Assembly (NCBI GenBank): GCA_012032345.1
Contig: JAAUQI010000030.1
Location: 1 to 59,527 of the forward strand
Reading direction: 5' to 3'
Length of the DNA stretch: 59,527 nucleotides
DNA from: Leptolyngbyaceae cyanobacterium RM1_1_2
GTDB taxonomy: Bacteria; Cyanobacteriota; Cyanobacteriia; Phormidesmidales; Phormidesmidaceae
Made by a program: the position numbers and the translations under genes. The notes beneath the pieces were generated by a model. It worked only from the letters and a program-made list of their open reading frames with translations, ran no database searches and was not told where the DNA came from. Of this stretch, positions 35,978 to 45,361 are shown piece by piece (position 1 is the stretch's first letter; each line of letters begins with the position of its first letter).

Positions 35978-37978
35978 ATGACTAACTCTTCCTCACAGCG
36001 GCGTGCACTCGTTCTGCAACGAAGTTTTTCCCCTTTCAGCAACAAGCTAGTCCAGGCAGGCTATGTAGACGGTGAGCAGATGCAGCAGGCTCTGGCAGAA
36101 AGTCGTAAGTCAGGGCGAGCACTTACCGACATTCTTGAGTCGATCACTGGACAACAACTCTCACCTGAGCTACTGCGTCAGTATAAGAAGCAGCAGCTTT
36201 TTGAGCTGAAGATTTTGTACGGAGTCGAGTCGCTAGATCCCGAACTAAGCAGCGTTTCTGGAACACAGGTTAGCTATCTAATTCACGATTTAATCCCGGT
36301 AGATACCTGCCGCCGCCATCGATTGATTCCGCTATCGACCGAAGAGGGAGATCCTCCCACCGTCCTAGTGGCTATGGTTGACCCAGAGAATCTAGAAGCC
36401 CAAGACGATCTCAATCGAATTCTCCGGCCTAAAGGATTTCGCTTACGCCGACGGGTGATAACAGTTGATGATTTTCAGCGACTCCTCAACTCTTTTCTAG
36501 ATGAGCAAGTTGCACTAGAGAAGAAAAAAGACTTTGAAAAGTCGGTTGATGTTCGCTCTGATCTTGAAGATCTTGACTTGGGTGACCTCCGAGATGCTCC
36601 TGACGAAGATGCTGACCTAGGAGTTGCCCTCGAAGATGCCGGGGCAGCGCCTGTAATTGCGCTAGTCAATAAAATTTTAGTCAAAGCCCTCCAGGAAGAA
36701 GTTTCAGATATCCACGTTGAGCCTCAAGAGGATTACCTGAGAATTCGTTTTCGTAAAGATGGCGTTTTGCGACTGGCTTTTGCCCAAAATTTTCCGAAAA
36801 AAATTATTCCTGCAGTAACAGCTCGATTCAAAATTATTGCTGAGTTAGATATTGCCGAACGACGTTTGCCTCAGGACGGGCGGATTCGGCGCGTGTTTCA
36901 AAACCGCAAAGTAGACTTTCGAGTTAGCACACTACCCAGTCGCTATGGCGAAAAAGTAGTGCTGCGGATTCTTGACAATGCTTCAACACAGCTAGGCTTA
37001 GATAAGCTGATTACCGATGCTGATACGCTCACGACGGTTCAAGATATGGCGGCTCGTCCCTATGGCTTAATCCTGGTGACGGGGCCAACCGGATCGGGTA
37101 AAACGACAACGCTCTATTCTATGTTGTCAGAGCGCAATGATCCAGGCGTCAATATCAGCACCGCAGAAGATCCTATCGAATACACGCTGCCAGGCATTAC
37201 ACAGGTTCAGGTACTGCGTGAGAAAGGCATGATTTTCTCCTCGATTTTACGGGCTTTTCTAAGACAGGATCCCGACGTCATTCTAGTGGGAGAAACCCGC
37301 GACCCAGAAACGGCAAAAACCGCGATCGAGGCTGCCCTCACAGGGCACCTAGTGCTGACAACACTCCACACAAATGATGCTGCTGGTGCGATCACCCGAT
37401 TAGACGAAATGGGAATTGAACCTTTCCAGGTTTCAAGCTCTTTAATCGGCGTACTGGCTCAGCGCCTGATGAGAAGAGTTTGTTCAGAATGCCGCCTTCC
37501 CTATCACCCTACTCAAGAAGAACTGGCACGATTCGGTTTAACCTCTGCTTTAGCCGAAACCGATATTACTTTCTACAAAGCCAACACGGTACCTACCGAA
37601 AATCTAGAGTCAAATAGAGAAACCGGAAGTCTTTGCTCTGTCTGTCAGGGTAGTGGCTACAAGGGACGTGTGGGTGTTTATGAGGTGATGCGTATTACCG
37701 AAAACTTGCAGGCGTTAATCTCCGGAGGTGCGCCTACCGAGCGCATCAAAGAAAGCGCTGTAGAAGAAGGAATGCAAACGCTTTTGGCCTATAGCTTAAA
37801 CCTGGTTCGAGAGGGACACACCACGCTTGAGGAGGTTGAGAGAGTTACCTTTACCGATACAGGTCTAGAAGCCGAACTGAAAGCTAGACGGAAGACTTCG
37901 CTAACCTGTAGCTGCTGTGGAGCAGGTTTAAAGCAAGAATGGTTAGACTGTCCCTACTGCCTGACGCCTCGCTTTTAA
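35978..37978 (+). CDS. pilB: type IV pilus extension ATPase PilB
   Basis: 666-residue secretion ATPase that powers pilus extension. N-terminal MshEN-like region (about 20-160) and ATPase core with Walker A GPTGSGKTTT, Asp box ISTAEDPIEY, Walker B region DPDVILVGETRDPETA and His box LVLTTLHTND. A four-Cys segment (CSECRLPY and CSVCQGSG) and a C-terminal pair of CxxC-like motifs (CSCCGAG, CPYC) bind zinc. ATG at 35978 is chosen. pilT follows 122 bp later. Confidence 0.96.
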   Translation: MTNSSSQRRALVLQRSFSPFSNKLVQAGYVDGEQMQQALAESRKSGRALTDILESITGQQLSPELLRQYKKQQLFELKILYGVESLDPELSSVSGTQVSYLIHDLIPVDTCRRHRLIPLSTEEGDPPTVLVAMVDPENLEAQDDLNRILRPKGFRLRRRVITVDDFQRLLNSFLDEQVALEKKKDFEKSVDVRSDLEDLDLGDLRDAPDEDADLGVALEDAGAAPVIALVNKILVKALQEEVSDIHVEPQEDYLRIRFRKDGVLRLAFAQNFPKKIIPAVTARFKIIAELDIAERRLPQDGRIRRVFQNRKVDFRVSTLPSRYGEKVVLRILDNASTQLGLDKLITDADTLTTVQDMAARPYGLILVTGPTGSGKTTTLYSMLSERNDPGVNISTAEDPIEYTLPGITQVQVLREKGMIFSSILRAFLRQDPDVILVGETRDPETAKTAIEAALTGHLVLTTLHTNDAAGAITRLDEMGIEPFQVSSSLIGVLAQRLMRRVCSECRLPYHPTQEELARFGLTSALAETDITFYKANTVPTENLESNRETGSLCSVCQGSGYKGRVGVYEVMRITENLQALISGGAPTERIKESAVEEGMQTLLAYSLNLVREGHTTLEEVERVTFTDTGLEAELKARRKTSLTCSCCGAGLKQEWLDCPYCLTPRF

Positions 37979-38100
37979 GGTCTGCTGTGGTCGCCTGTGG
38001 CCTTTCACCTTGTGTTCAACTGGTGTTTTAGCTAGCATCATTGCCTGATAACGTCTAATAGCCCACTATCTAGTCCTGAGATTTATATTGAGGTAGACCT

Positions 38101-39234
38101 ATGGAACTGATGATTGAAGATTTGATGGAAGAAGTTGTTGAAAGAGGGGGTTCTGATCTACACCTTTCAACCGGACTCCCTCCTTATATTCGCATCAGTG
38201 GTCACCTGACCCCCACTGAACATCCGTTGCTGTCGTCAGAGCAGTGCCAGCGACTCATCTTTAGTATGCTCAACAACACCCAGCGCAAGCACCTAGAGCA
38301 AAACTGGGAACTAGACTGCTCCTATGGTGTCAAGGGTTTGGCACGTTTTCGGGTCAATGTCTATAAAGATCGTGGAACTTATGCAGCTTGTTTACGTGCT
38401 TTAAGCTCCAAAATTCCCAGCATGGATCTTTTAGGCTTACCTAACATCGTGCGGGAACTTTCGGAAAAGCCCAGGGGACTCATTTTGGTGACCGGGCCAA
38501 CGGGGTCGGGTAAGTCAACGACCCTGGCATCAATGATCAACAACATCAATCTGACGCGGGCAGAGCACATTCTGACCATTGAAGATCCGATTGAGTTTGT
38601 GTATGAGCCAGTTAAGAGTCTGATCCACCAGCGTCAAATTGGAGAAGATACCAAAAGCTTCGCCAATGCCTTGAGAGCCGCCCTGCGAGAAGATCCCGAC
38701 GTGGTTCTTGTGGGCGAGATGCGTGACTTAGAAACCATTTCTCTGGCTATTTCAGCGGCGGAAACCGGACACCTTGTTTTTGGCACTTTGCACACTAGCT
38801 CTGCAGCCCAAACCGTAGACCGCATGGTTGACGTTTTTCCTCCCGGACAGCAGCAGCAGGTGCGCATTCAGCTATCTAACTCTTTGGTAGCTGTCTTGAG
38901 TCAGACCCTAGTTCCCAAGCAAAACGTTAAACCTGGGGAGTTTGGCCGGATCATGGCACAGGAAATTATGATTGCCACACCCGCGATCGCCAACCTGATT
39001 CGAGAAGGGAAAACAGCGCAGATCTACAGTGCTATTCAGACAGGCGGCAAAGTAGGCATGCAAACTCTGGAGAAAACGCTAGCCGATCTTTACAAAGCAG
39101 GTTCTATATCTTTTGAATCTGCAATGTCTAAGTCTTCTCGAACTGATGAACTGCAGCGCTTAATCGGCAGTACTCCAACAACAGCTACAGGAAATACGGC
39201 GCGACAGGGCACTGCTGCCGGAGCGCGACGCTAG
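38101..39234 (+). CDS. pilT: type IV pilus retraction ATPase PilT
   Basis: 377-residue PilT, the ATPase for pilus retraction and twitching motility. N-terminal PAS-like part with GGSDLHLSTGLPPYIR; Walker A TGPTGSGKST; Asp box LTIEDPIEF; Walker B DPDVVLVGEMRDLETI; His box HLVFGTLHTSSA; AIRNLIREGK-type motif seen as AIANLIREGKTAQI. A GAGGTAG ribosome site precedes the ATG. The last 30 residues (TPTTATGNTARQG) are a variable tail. It is part of pilB-pilT-pilC. Confidence 0.97.
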   Translation: MELMIEDLMEEVVERGGSDLHLSTGLPPYIRISGHLTPTEHPLLSSEQCQRLIFSMLNNTQRKHLEQNWELDCSYGVKGLARFRVNVYKDRGTYAACLRALSSKIPSMDLLGLPNIVRELSEKPRGLILVTGPTGSGKSTTLASMINNINLTRAEHILTIEDPIEFVYEPVKSLIHQRQIGEDTKSFANALRAALREDPDVVLVGEMRDLETISLAISAAETGHLVFGTLHTSSAAQTVDRMVDVFPPGQQQQVRIQLSNSLVAVLSQTLVPKQNVKPGEFGRIMAQEIMIATPAIANLIREGKTAQIYSAIQTGGKVGMQTLEKTLADLYKAGSISFESAMSKSSRTDELQRLIGSTPTTATGNTARQGTAAGARR

Positions 39235-39435
39235 TTTTTCCGGTAAAGCTGATGTCTTTGACAGCTAGTTGTGATCACAGATTGTGTATGACGTGGAAGT
39301 TCAAGATTTTTTATGATAGGTTGACGAGATAAACTTAGGTATTGCTCAACCAGATTTTAGTTTAAAGCTGCTCTAGACCTCATGGTCTTTAGCGCAAAAT
39401 TTGTCCATCACAGCTTACGGAACCTTTCAATTGCT

Positions 39436-40656
39436 ATGCCTACCTACGTCGCCACTGGTCGGGATGCTGCTGGACGCAATCGGCGTGAGAAAGTAGCTGC
39501 AGGAACGCCAAACGAAGCTCGGAATTTGCTCAAAGAGCGAGGACTTTTCATTCAAGACATCCGAGAAGAGCGAGGCATTAATATAGATTTTGAAGACTTA
39601 AAGACTTCACTGACTAGCGTTAGTGTCAAGGACAAAGCTATTTTTTCCCGGCAGTTTGCTGCCCTGGTTAACGCAGGCGTTGCTCTCGTTAGAGGACTGG
39701 GAGTGCTGTCAGAAGAATGTCCTAATCCTAAACTGAAGCGATCGCTGCAGGAAATTAACGCTGATATTCAGCAGGGAACCAGCCTGTCTGATTCGATGCG
39801 CAAGCACCCCCAGTGCTTTGATGACCTGTACGTAGCTTTGGTTCAGGCGGGAGAAGTCGGCGGAGTACTTGACGAAGTTCTCAACCGCTTAGCCAAGCTA
39901 CTTGAAGATCTTAACCGTTTGCAGAACCAGATCAAGTCTGCAATGGCTTATCCAGTCACGGTAGGTATTCTAGCGGTAGTGATCTTCATCGCTATGACCG
40001 TTTTTCTACTGCCGACCTTTGCCGATATTTTTGAACAGTTTGATGCTGAACTGCCCGTATTTACGCAGTTTATGCTAGGCATCAGTGGTTTCTTGAGGAC
40101 GCCCCTCTACGTCGCTATTCTGATCGGTGCCATCGTGGGCGCTGTGTTTGCCTATCGGCAGTACTACAAAACCCGGGTCGGGCGAGAAACGATGGATCGC
40201 TTTTTCCTCAAAATGCCTCTGTTTGGTGACCTGGTTCAGAAAACTGCGACCGCTCGCTTTTGTCGCACTTTTGGTTCTCTCTCGCGTTCTGGAGTCCCTA
40301 TCCTGACAGCCCTTGAAATTGTCCGAGACACAGCGGGTAATAGCGTCATTGCTGGTGCAATTGATGAGGCGCGGCGAGAGATTCAGACAGGTGGCATGAT
40401 CAGTGTGGCATTACAAAAACACCAGGTCTTCCCGGTGATGGCGATTCAGATGATTTCTATTGGGGAAGAAACCGGCGAACTGGATCAAATGTTGATGAAG
40501 GTAGCTGACTTCTATGAGGATGAAGTTGAGCAGTCTGTCAAAGCATTAACCAGCGTTATGGAACCCATCATGATTATTGTGCTGGGCGGCATGGTCGGTT
40601 CGATTCTGATCTCTATGTACTTACCCATGTTTAAGATTATGGAAGTAGTTCAGTAA
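39436..40656 (+). CDS. pilC: type IV pilus inner-membrane platform PilC
   Basis: 406-residue GspF/PilC platform protein on which PilB and PilT act. Two similar cytoplasmic domains each have the family motif: FSRQFAALVNAGVAL and CRTFGSLSRSGVPILTAL. Membrane spans are seen at about 168-190 (TVGILAVVIFIAMTVFLL), 210-250 and near the C-terminus (EPIMIIVLGGMVGSILISMY). MPTYVATG is the preferred start, not the upstream in-frame ATG. The gene closes the pilBTC set and is followed by a terminator. Confidence 0.95.
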   Translation: MPTYVATGRDAAGRNRREKVAAGTPNEARNLLKERGLFIQDIREERGINIDFEDLKTSLTSVSVKDKAIFSRQFAALVNAGVALVRGLGVLSEECPNPKLKRSLQEINADIQQGTSLSDSMRKHPQCFDDLYVALVQAGEVGGVLDEVLNRLAKLLEDLNRLQNQIKSAMAYPVTVGILAVVIFIAMTVFLLPTFADIFEQFDAELPVFTQFMLGISGFLRTPLYVAILIGAIVGAVFAYRQYYKTRVGRETMDRFFLKMPLFGDLVQKTATARFCRTFGSLSRSGVPILTALEIVRDTAGNSVIAGAIDEARREIQTGGMISVALQKHQVFPVMAIQMISIGEETGELDQMLMKVADFYEDEVEQSVKALTSVMEPIMIIVLGGMVGSILISMYLPMFKIMEVVQ

Positions 40657-40693
40657 GCAAGGCTGCTAAAGCAGCTATTAGATCAAGAAAAGC

Positions 40694-40726
40694 AAAAATC
40701 CGCACCTAGTTAGGTGCGGATTTTTT
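40694..40726 (+). terminator. terminator of pilC
   Basis: AAAATCCGCACCT, loop AGTT, AGGTGCGGATTTTTT: stem of 13 bp followed by a T6 run, 38 bp after the pilC stop. The adjacent minus-strand ABC gene ends about 118 bp away. Confidence 0.9.
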
Positions 40727-40843
40727 ATGGTAAGACAGCAGGTGGTTTTTGCCTGTAGCAAACCGCAGTTTGGTTAAGAAAACTCAGATCGCTGAATCTT
40801 TATGCAACCGGCATCCTATTCATCCTTCTGCCTTTCGCTACCG

Positions 40844-42592
40844 CTATTGAAGAACTTCTTCTAGCTGGTGCTGATTCCAGAGAGATTGATAAAGTCCTGG
40901 CTGGGATATTAAAATTTCGTGGGTGCCGCTTTGTACAATCCGTCCTTGATCCATAACCAGGATTCGGTCGGTGGCGGCAGCAGCCGACATCTGATGAGAG
41001 ATAAAAATAACGGTTTTGCGCTGGGTTCCCTGAGCTAAGTTCCTCAAGATTTTAGTAGCTGTCTGGTTATCCACACTCGAAAGAGCATCGTCTAAAACCA
41101 GGATCGGCGCATCTGTAAGCAGCGCCCGAGCTAAAGCAGTGCGCTGGCGTTGGCCCCCTGAGAGGGTAATACCCCGCTCTCCCACAATCGTGTCATACTG
41201 CTGCGGAAAATTGGTAATTTCTTCGTCCATCTGTGCTTGCTTGGCGCTATGCTGCACTTCTAATGCTTCTGCTAACGGCTCACCATAGCGGATGTTATTT
41301 CTGACGGTAGTGCTGAAGAGGAAGCTGTCTTGGGGCACAAACGCGATCGCCTTCCTCAAATCAGATAAGACAATTTGAGTAATATCGTAACCATCTAAAA
41401 ATAGCTGCCCAGGCTGAATGTCCAGCAGGCGGGGGAGGGCATTTGCCAGAGTAGATTTTCCAGAACCAATAGGGCCAACAACAGCGACAGTTTCTCCAGC
41501 ATAAATATGAAAATTGACAGACTGCAGCGCAGCATGAGCACTGCCGGGAAACGTGTAGGTCAGATCGCGGGCAACTATTTCGCCTGCTAGCTTCTGAGGC
41601 TCAAGCATGACGGGTCGAGGCGCATTTTTGATTTTGGCTTCGGCCTTGAGAATCGCTTCCACCCGGTCAATGCTGACCTCTCCGCGCTGGTAGGCAGTGA
41701 TGGTAAAGCCAAGCAGCGCAGTGGGAAAAACTAAGCGCTCGACGTAAAGAATCAGAGCGATAAAATCACCGACGGTAAGGGCACCGCTGGCGATCGCCCC
41801 TGCCCCCACAGCTAAAATCACCAGTAGACTAATGCTAGCCAGTCCTCCCAGCAGCGGAAATAGAGTATTGCGGGTTCTTGCCAGGGTTAAGTTAGCTTCT
41901 AGCAGACGCTGATTAAACTGGGAAAAAGCCTGGCGTTCGTTATCTTCCTGAGCGTAGATTTTGATCAGCGCAATGCCGCTCATATCCTCCTGAATCATTT
42001 CACTCAGGTTAGAAATTTCCTGCTGTACCTGCAACTGCTGATAGCGCAGGCGATCGCTAAAGAGCTGCACCAGTATCAGCATGACTGGGTAGACTATCAG
42101 CACCATTACCGTCAGCCGCCCGTTGATAGTTAGCATTACAGGCAGGGTAAAAGCATAGGCAAACAGCGTATTGGCCAGACTCAAAACCGCAAAGCCTACG
42201 AGGCGTCGAATATTGTCAACGTCACTGGTGGCTCGACTAATCAGATCTCCTGCTGTGTTGATAGAAAAATAAGCAGGCTCTAGCGTCAGCAAATGCTCAA
42301 AGATTTTTTGTTTAAGATCAAACTCAACCTGTCTGCCTACCCCAAAAATCAGAATGCGAGATCCCATGCGGATAAACCACATGACTGAGGCCAGCAGTAA
42401 TATCAGCAAAACATAATAGCGCACCCGGCCATAGCTGAAGGTGACTTGCAGTTCGTCAATACCCTCTCGAAGCAGCAAGGGTATCGAGACGCCTACTAAA
42501 TTGACGATTAACAAAGCCCCAATGCCAACTGCGGTTTTACGCCAGTGTGGGCGGAGGTACGCCCCCAGTTTCTGTAGTTGCGATCGCGCCAT
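40844..42592 (-). CDS. ABC transporter, fused permease and ATPase (exporter type)
   Basis: 582-residue half-transporter of the MdlB/LmrA-like exporter family. Six membrane helices lie in residues 1-310. The nucleotide-binding domain has Walker A GPIGSGKST (Ile at the third position instead of the common Thr or Ser), Q-loop AFVPQDSFLFS, signature LSGGQRQRTALARAL, Walker B ILVLDDALSSVD and the His switch FISHQ. It would work as a homo- or heterodimer. The substrate is unknown; lipids, peptides or drugs are typical. MARSQLQ is chosen as the start. Confidence 0.9.
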   Translation of the reverse strand: MARSQLQKLGAYLRPHWRKTAVGIGALLIVNLVGVSIPLLLREGIDELQVTFSYGRVRYYVLLILLLASVMWFIRMGSRILIFGVGRQVEFDLKQKIFEHLLTLEPAYFSINTAGDLISRATSDVDNIRRLVGFAVLSLANTLFAYAFTLPVMLTINGRLTVMVLIVYPVMLILVQLFSDRLRYQQLQVQQEISNLSEMIQEDMSGIALIKIYAQEDNERQAFSQFNQRLLEANLTLARTRNTLFPLLGGLASISLLVILAVGAGAIASGALTVGDFIALILYVERLVFPTALLGFTITAYQRGEVSIDRVEAILKAEAKIKNAPRPVMLEPQKLAGEIVARDLTYTFPGSAHAALQSVNFHIYAGETVAVVGPIGSGKSTLANALPRLLDIQPGQLFLDGYDITQIVLSDLRKAIAFVPQDSFLFSTTVRNNIRYGEPLAEALEVQHSAKQAQMDEEITNFPQQYDTIVGERGITLSGGQRQRTALARALLTDAPILVLDDALSSVDNQTATKILRNLAQGTQRKTVIFISHQMSAAAATDRILVMDQGRIVQSGTHEILISQPGLYQSLWNQHQLEEVLQ

Positions 42593-42678
42593 AGACCAAA
42601 TACAAGAGGGCAGTAGAGCCGTGGCTCTGTCTCCCCATCCTAGACGAATTTGACCACAAACCACTCTGGCAGACAGTT

Positions 42679-43784
42679 TTAGATTTCTACTAGCTCTCCC
42701 CAGCTAACATCAAAAGGCGGTAGCCAGTTACGTAAGAAGTAATAGATTGAAGACAAAAACTCTTCCCAGTAGCGAGTGGTCAGCCTCAGCGCCTCGACAC
42801 TGGGCACGATGTCTTGCAGTCGCGCTTCTAGATTATCGCTGCGGCCCTCATCAGAAATGTAAAAATCAGTAGGACGAGCCACCACCTGCAAACCCAATTG
42901 TTCGTAGGTCAAACCCACACGTCGCATCGTCAGTGCCGGAGCAATCACCATGACCCGGTTATCCTGCGGCCTTGGCTCATTATTAGCATTGAATAACTGC
43001 TGCTCTTGCAAGAAACTTCTGACGTCTTCTGCGGTAGCCCGTGCGTTGCTACCTGAGTTCTCTATACGGATCAAATCTGCCGGAACGCCGTTGTTGGTCA
43101 GTAGCTGCCGAATGGCCTGATCTTTTCAGCTCTAGATTCTTCACCCCTAGAGCGAGACCCCGCCGTCACAATAAAAAAGGGACGATTGCCCCGGTCACGG
43201 AGGTCTCGGTGTAGCTCAGTGCCATAAATCAGTCGAGGCAGCAGACCCACATTAAAAGGCCGCTCATTGTCTAGCTGACTGGGAAATTCGCCAGCTCGAT
43301 TAACGGTATCTGCACTGTCTCCTAAAACTACAACAGCAATCACGTCATTCAAATCGGCAAAGGCTGGGATATCGGCTGGACAAACATCTTCACAGAGAGT
43401 CCGCCGATCCTCAAAAGCTTGCTGCACTGATTGCTCAGCTTGTCCAACCAAAAAACGAGCCACTAGCGGCATACTGGCTACTAGCAAAATCACCAGCGCT
43501 AGAGCCACCTGGTTACCGACAATTTTTTTAACACCCTGGCTCAGAGCAACCGCTAGTAATGTAATGGCAGCCCCTAAAGGTTTGAGCGGAAAAGAAATGA
43601 TGTTCCAAATAATCGTAATGGTGGGATCATCTGTTTCTAAAAACGATAAAACCAAAAGTGCTAAAAAAATCAGTCCCCCAAACCAGGTGAGATAGTTTCT
43701 AGGAATAAACTTCAGCAGAACGTACCAGATGATCAAGCCGAGGGCTGCCCACAGCAAAATCCGAGTCAGCAGTACTAGCAACAT
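42679..43784 (-). pseudogene. YdcF/ElyC-family (DUF218) membrane protein, frameshifted
   Basis: DUF218 protein of about 365 residues, a group linked to envelope carbohydrate metabolism. Four N-terminal spans (VLLTRILLWAALGLIIWYVL ... LALVILLVASMPLVARFL) precede the domain VVVLGDSADTV, GRSRGEES-type loop (GSRSRGEES), NSGSNARATAED and VMVIAPALTMRR. After RAEK the frame runs into a stop; one more A in the A4 run (plus-strand T4 at 43123-43126) gives DQAIRQLLTNNGV and joins the second half at 42679. The protein is otherwise intact, so a sequencing deletion is likely. Confidence 0.88.
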
Positions 43785-43900
43785 TACCCTGTGTTCCTCT
43801 ATCGGCCTTTGGTTTAGGCGGTCTGCGGTTTGTTGTAGCACGAGACTACCCTAAAATGATCAAAAATTACCGGGTATTTTGCTAGATTCAGCAAAAAAAT

Positions 43901-43929
43901 AAAGAGGCTGTCAACTTGACGGCCTCTTT
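43901..43929 (-). terminator. terminator of the DUF1517 gene
   Basis: AAAGAGGCTGTCA, loop ACT, TGACGGCCTCTTT: a 13-bp stem with one G-T pair. On the minus strand ATTTTTTTGC follows, a strong T run. Another perfect 12-bp inverted repeat (43935-43946 with 43957-43968) just before it overlaps the stop codon of the gene. Confidence 0.85.
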
Positions 43930-43963
43930 GTCGATCTAACCTGAACTGATCAGATAGTTCAGG

Positions 43964-44920
43964 TTAGACCAGCTTTAAGTTTGGATACTCAGCAATCAGT
44001 TCGTCTGCCGTGAGGGTTTCGCCTGAAGCTTGGGGTGTCCACAGGACTTCAACCGCCAGTAACTTTTCTTGAGAAATCGCGCCTATTTGGTTGAGGGCCT
44101 GCCGCAGATCTTGGGGGCTGCTGACTTTTGGCAGAGAGAGATTACCTTGGACGCCGACTAGCAGAGTTGCCACGATGTACTCGCCAGGAGCTTCAGCTAG
44201 GGCATCATCTGCGGCTTTTTGACCCCGTAAAGCCGCTGCTGCATCTGCTTGCTTGAGCTGGTTATTGACGTTTGAGAGGGTTTCCCCTGTGAACTTGCTG
44301 CGCTCGGTGAGGGCAAATCGATTGAATTCCTGTTCGGCAGAAAGCAGGCGGGTTTGCTTGTCTTCAGCCGCCGCGTAGGCCCAGTACTCAGGGTGCCTCA
44401 GGAGGGAAAGCGTCGCCTCTTGTAAAACCTGGGTGAGTCCTGCGGTAGATCCCGTCTCGGCAGTTTCAGCTATGCGGGTCAGATCGCCTTGCAGCTCACG
44501 GGCATTGGCTAGCAGCCCAACCTGGAGGCGGGCTACAGAGACGGCAGGATTGGAGGTCTCTTCGTAGCTAGAAGAGTCACTGGCGTCGCGGAAGCTGCGC
44601 ACTAGAAAATTGGCGATCGCAATGAATATCAAAATTGTGAACAGACCACCAAAGCCGCCGCCGACCCCGAAGATAGGGAAAAGAAACGGAAAGCCAAAGC
44701 CGCCACCGGGATAGTAGCCACCGCCGCCAGACGGCCCCCGATAGGTACGGGTAGGGGGCGCATAAGGGCGACTAGGTGCTCTAAAACCACCGCCGCCAAT
44801 GCGACCGCCGCCTCTAGCAGCAAGTGCCCCGCCTGCCTGACCCAAAACCAGGACGGCAATCAGGCTGAAGACGGCAAGAGATTTCAAAAGTGGCTTTACA
44901 AACTTTGTCAGTTTGGGCAT
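43964..44920 (-). CDS. DUF1517 family membrane protein
   Basis: 318-residue protein of the DUF1517 family, shared by cyanobacteria and plants; a plant member, FLAP1, is reported to modulate light acclimation. A signal or anchor segment is followed by a Gly/Arg-rich stretch (GGGRIGGGGFRAP, GGGGYYPGGGFGF), a short membrane segment (GGLFTILIFIAIANFLVRSF) and a soluble domain of about 200 residues. The ribosome site AGGTAATC lies upstream. It ends in two nested hairpins. No function can be deduced beyond family membership. Confidence 0.85.
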   Translation of the reverse strand: MPKLTKFVKPLLKSLAVFSLIAVLVLGQAGGALAARGGGRIGGGGFRAPSRPYAPPTRTYRGPSGGGGYYPGGGFGFPFLFPIFGVGGGFGGLFTILIFIAIANFLVRSFRDASDSSSYEETSNPAVSVARLQVGLLANARELQGDLTRIAETAETGSTAGLTQVLQEATLSLLRHPEYWAYAAAEDKQTRLLSAEQEFNRFALTERSKFTGETLSNVNNQLKQADAAAALRGQKAADDALAEAPGEYIVATLLVGVQGNLSLPKVSSPQDLRQALNQIGAISQEKLLAVEVLWTPQASGETLTADELIAEYPNLKLV

Positions 44921-45122
44921 GACAGATTACCTTTAATCAGATGTCTTAAATCAGTAGAAGCCTTGAGCACGGTGCGGGAGGCTCTGCTATGAAATTGACT
45001 TACTTATAATGTATCGTTTCTTAAAACTTACCTGGGCACAGCTTAGGGGCAATTTTGGAGGGATTACCGCCCTTAAATTTTGGTCTTGCTTTTTGAGCTA
45101 AACTCATTTGCTCTCAAGCTTC

Positions 45123-45347
45123 TCAGCCTCCTCCGACAATAGTAACGATTTCTAAGCGATCGCCGTTTTGCATCTGAGTCATCGGCCAGAACTGTCGGTG
45201 CAGAATTTCGCCATTATACTCAATCGCTATCAGCCGAGGATTCAGTCCTAGCTGTTTTAGCAGAGTGGGTAAACTGGTTTCGGCAGAGCAGTGCTGGGCT
45301 TTGCCGTTAACTTGAAGTTGAATCAGCTGATTTTGAGCAGAGTTCAT
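45123..45347 (-). CDS. thiS: sulfur carrier protein ThiS
   Basis: 74-residue ubiquitin-like sulfur carrier for the thiazole moiety of thiamine. It ends in the diagnostic Gly-Gly (IVTIVGGG), with one extra Gly at the very end, and shows LIQLQVNGKAQH and LLKQLGLNPRLIAIEYNGEILHR. The ThiE gene starts just upstream on the same strand and ends 14 bp before ThiS begins, so the two are cotranscribed. No thiG is adjacent. Confidence 0.93.
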   Translation of the reverse strand: MNSAQNQLIQLQVNGKAQHCSAETSLPTLLKQLGLNPRLIAIEYNGEILHRQFWPMTQMQNGDRLEIVTIVGGG

Positions 45348-45361
45348 CAGGATCTAAATAT

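Noticed and set aside
42679-43074. Independent 131-codon gene beside the ydcF-like gene
   Set aside because: It continues the DUF218 domain of the upstream frame and only one base separates them from a single gene.
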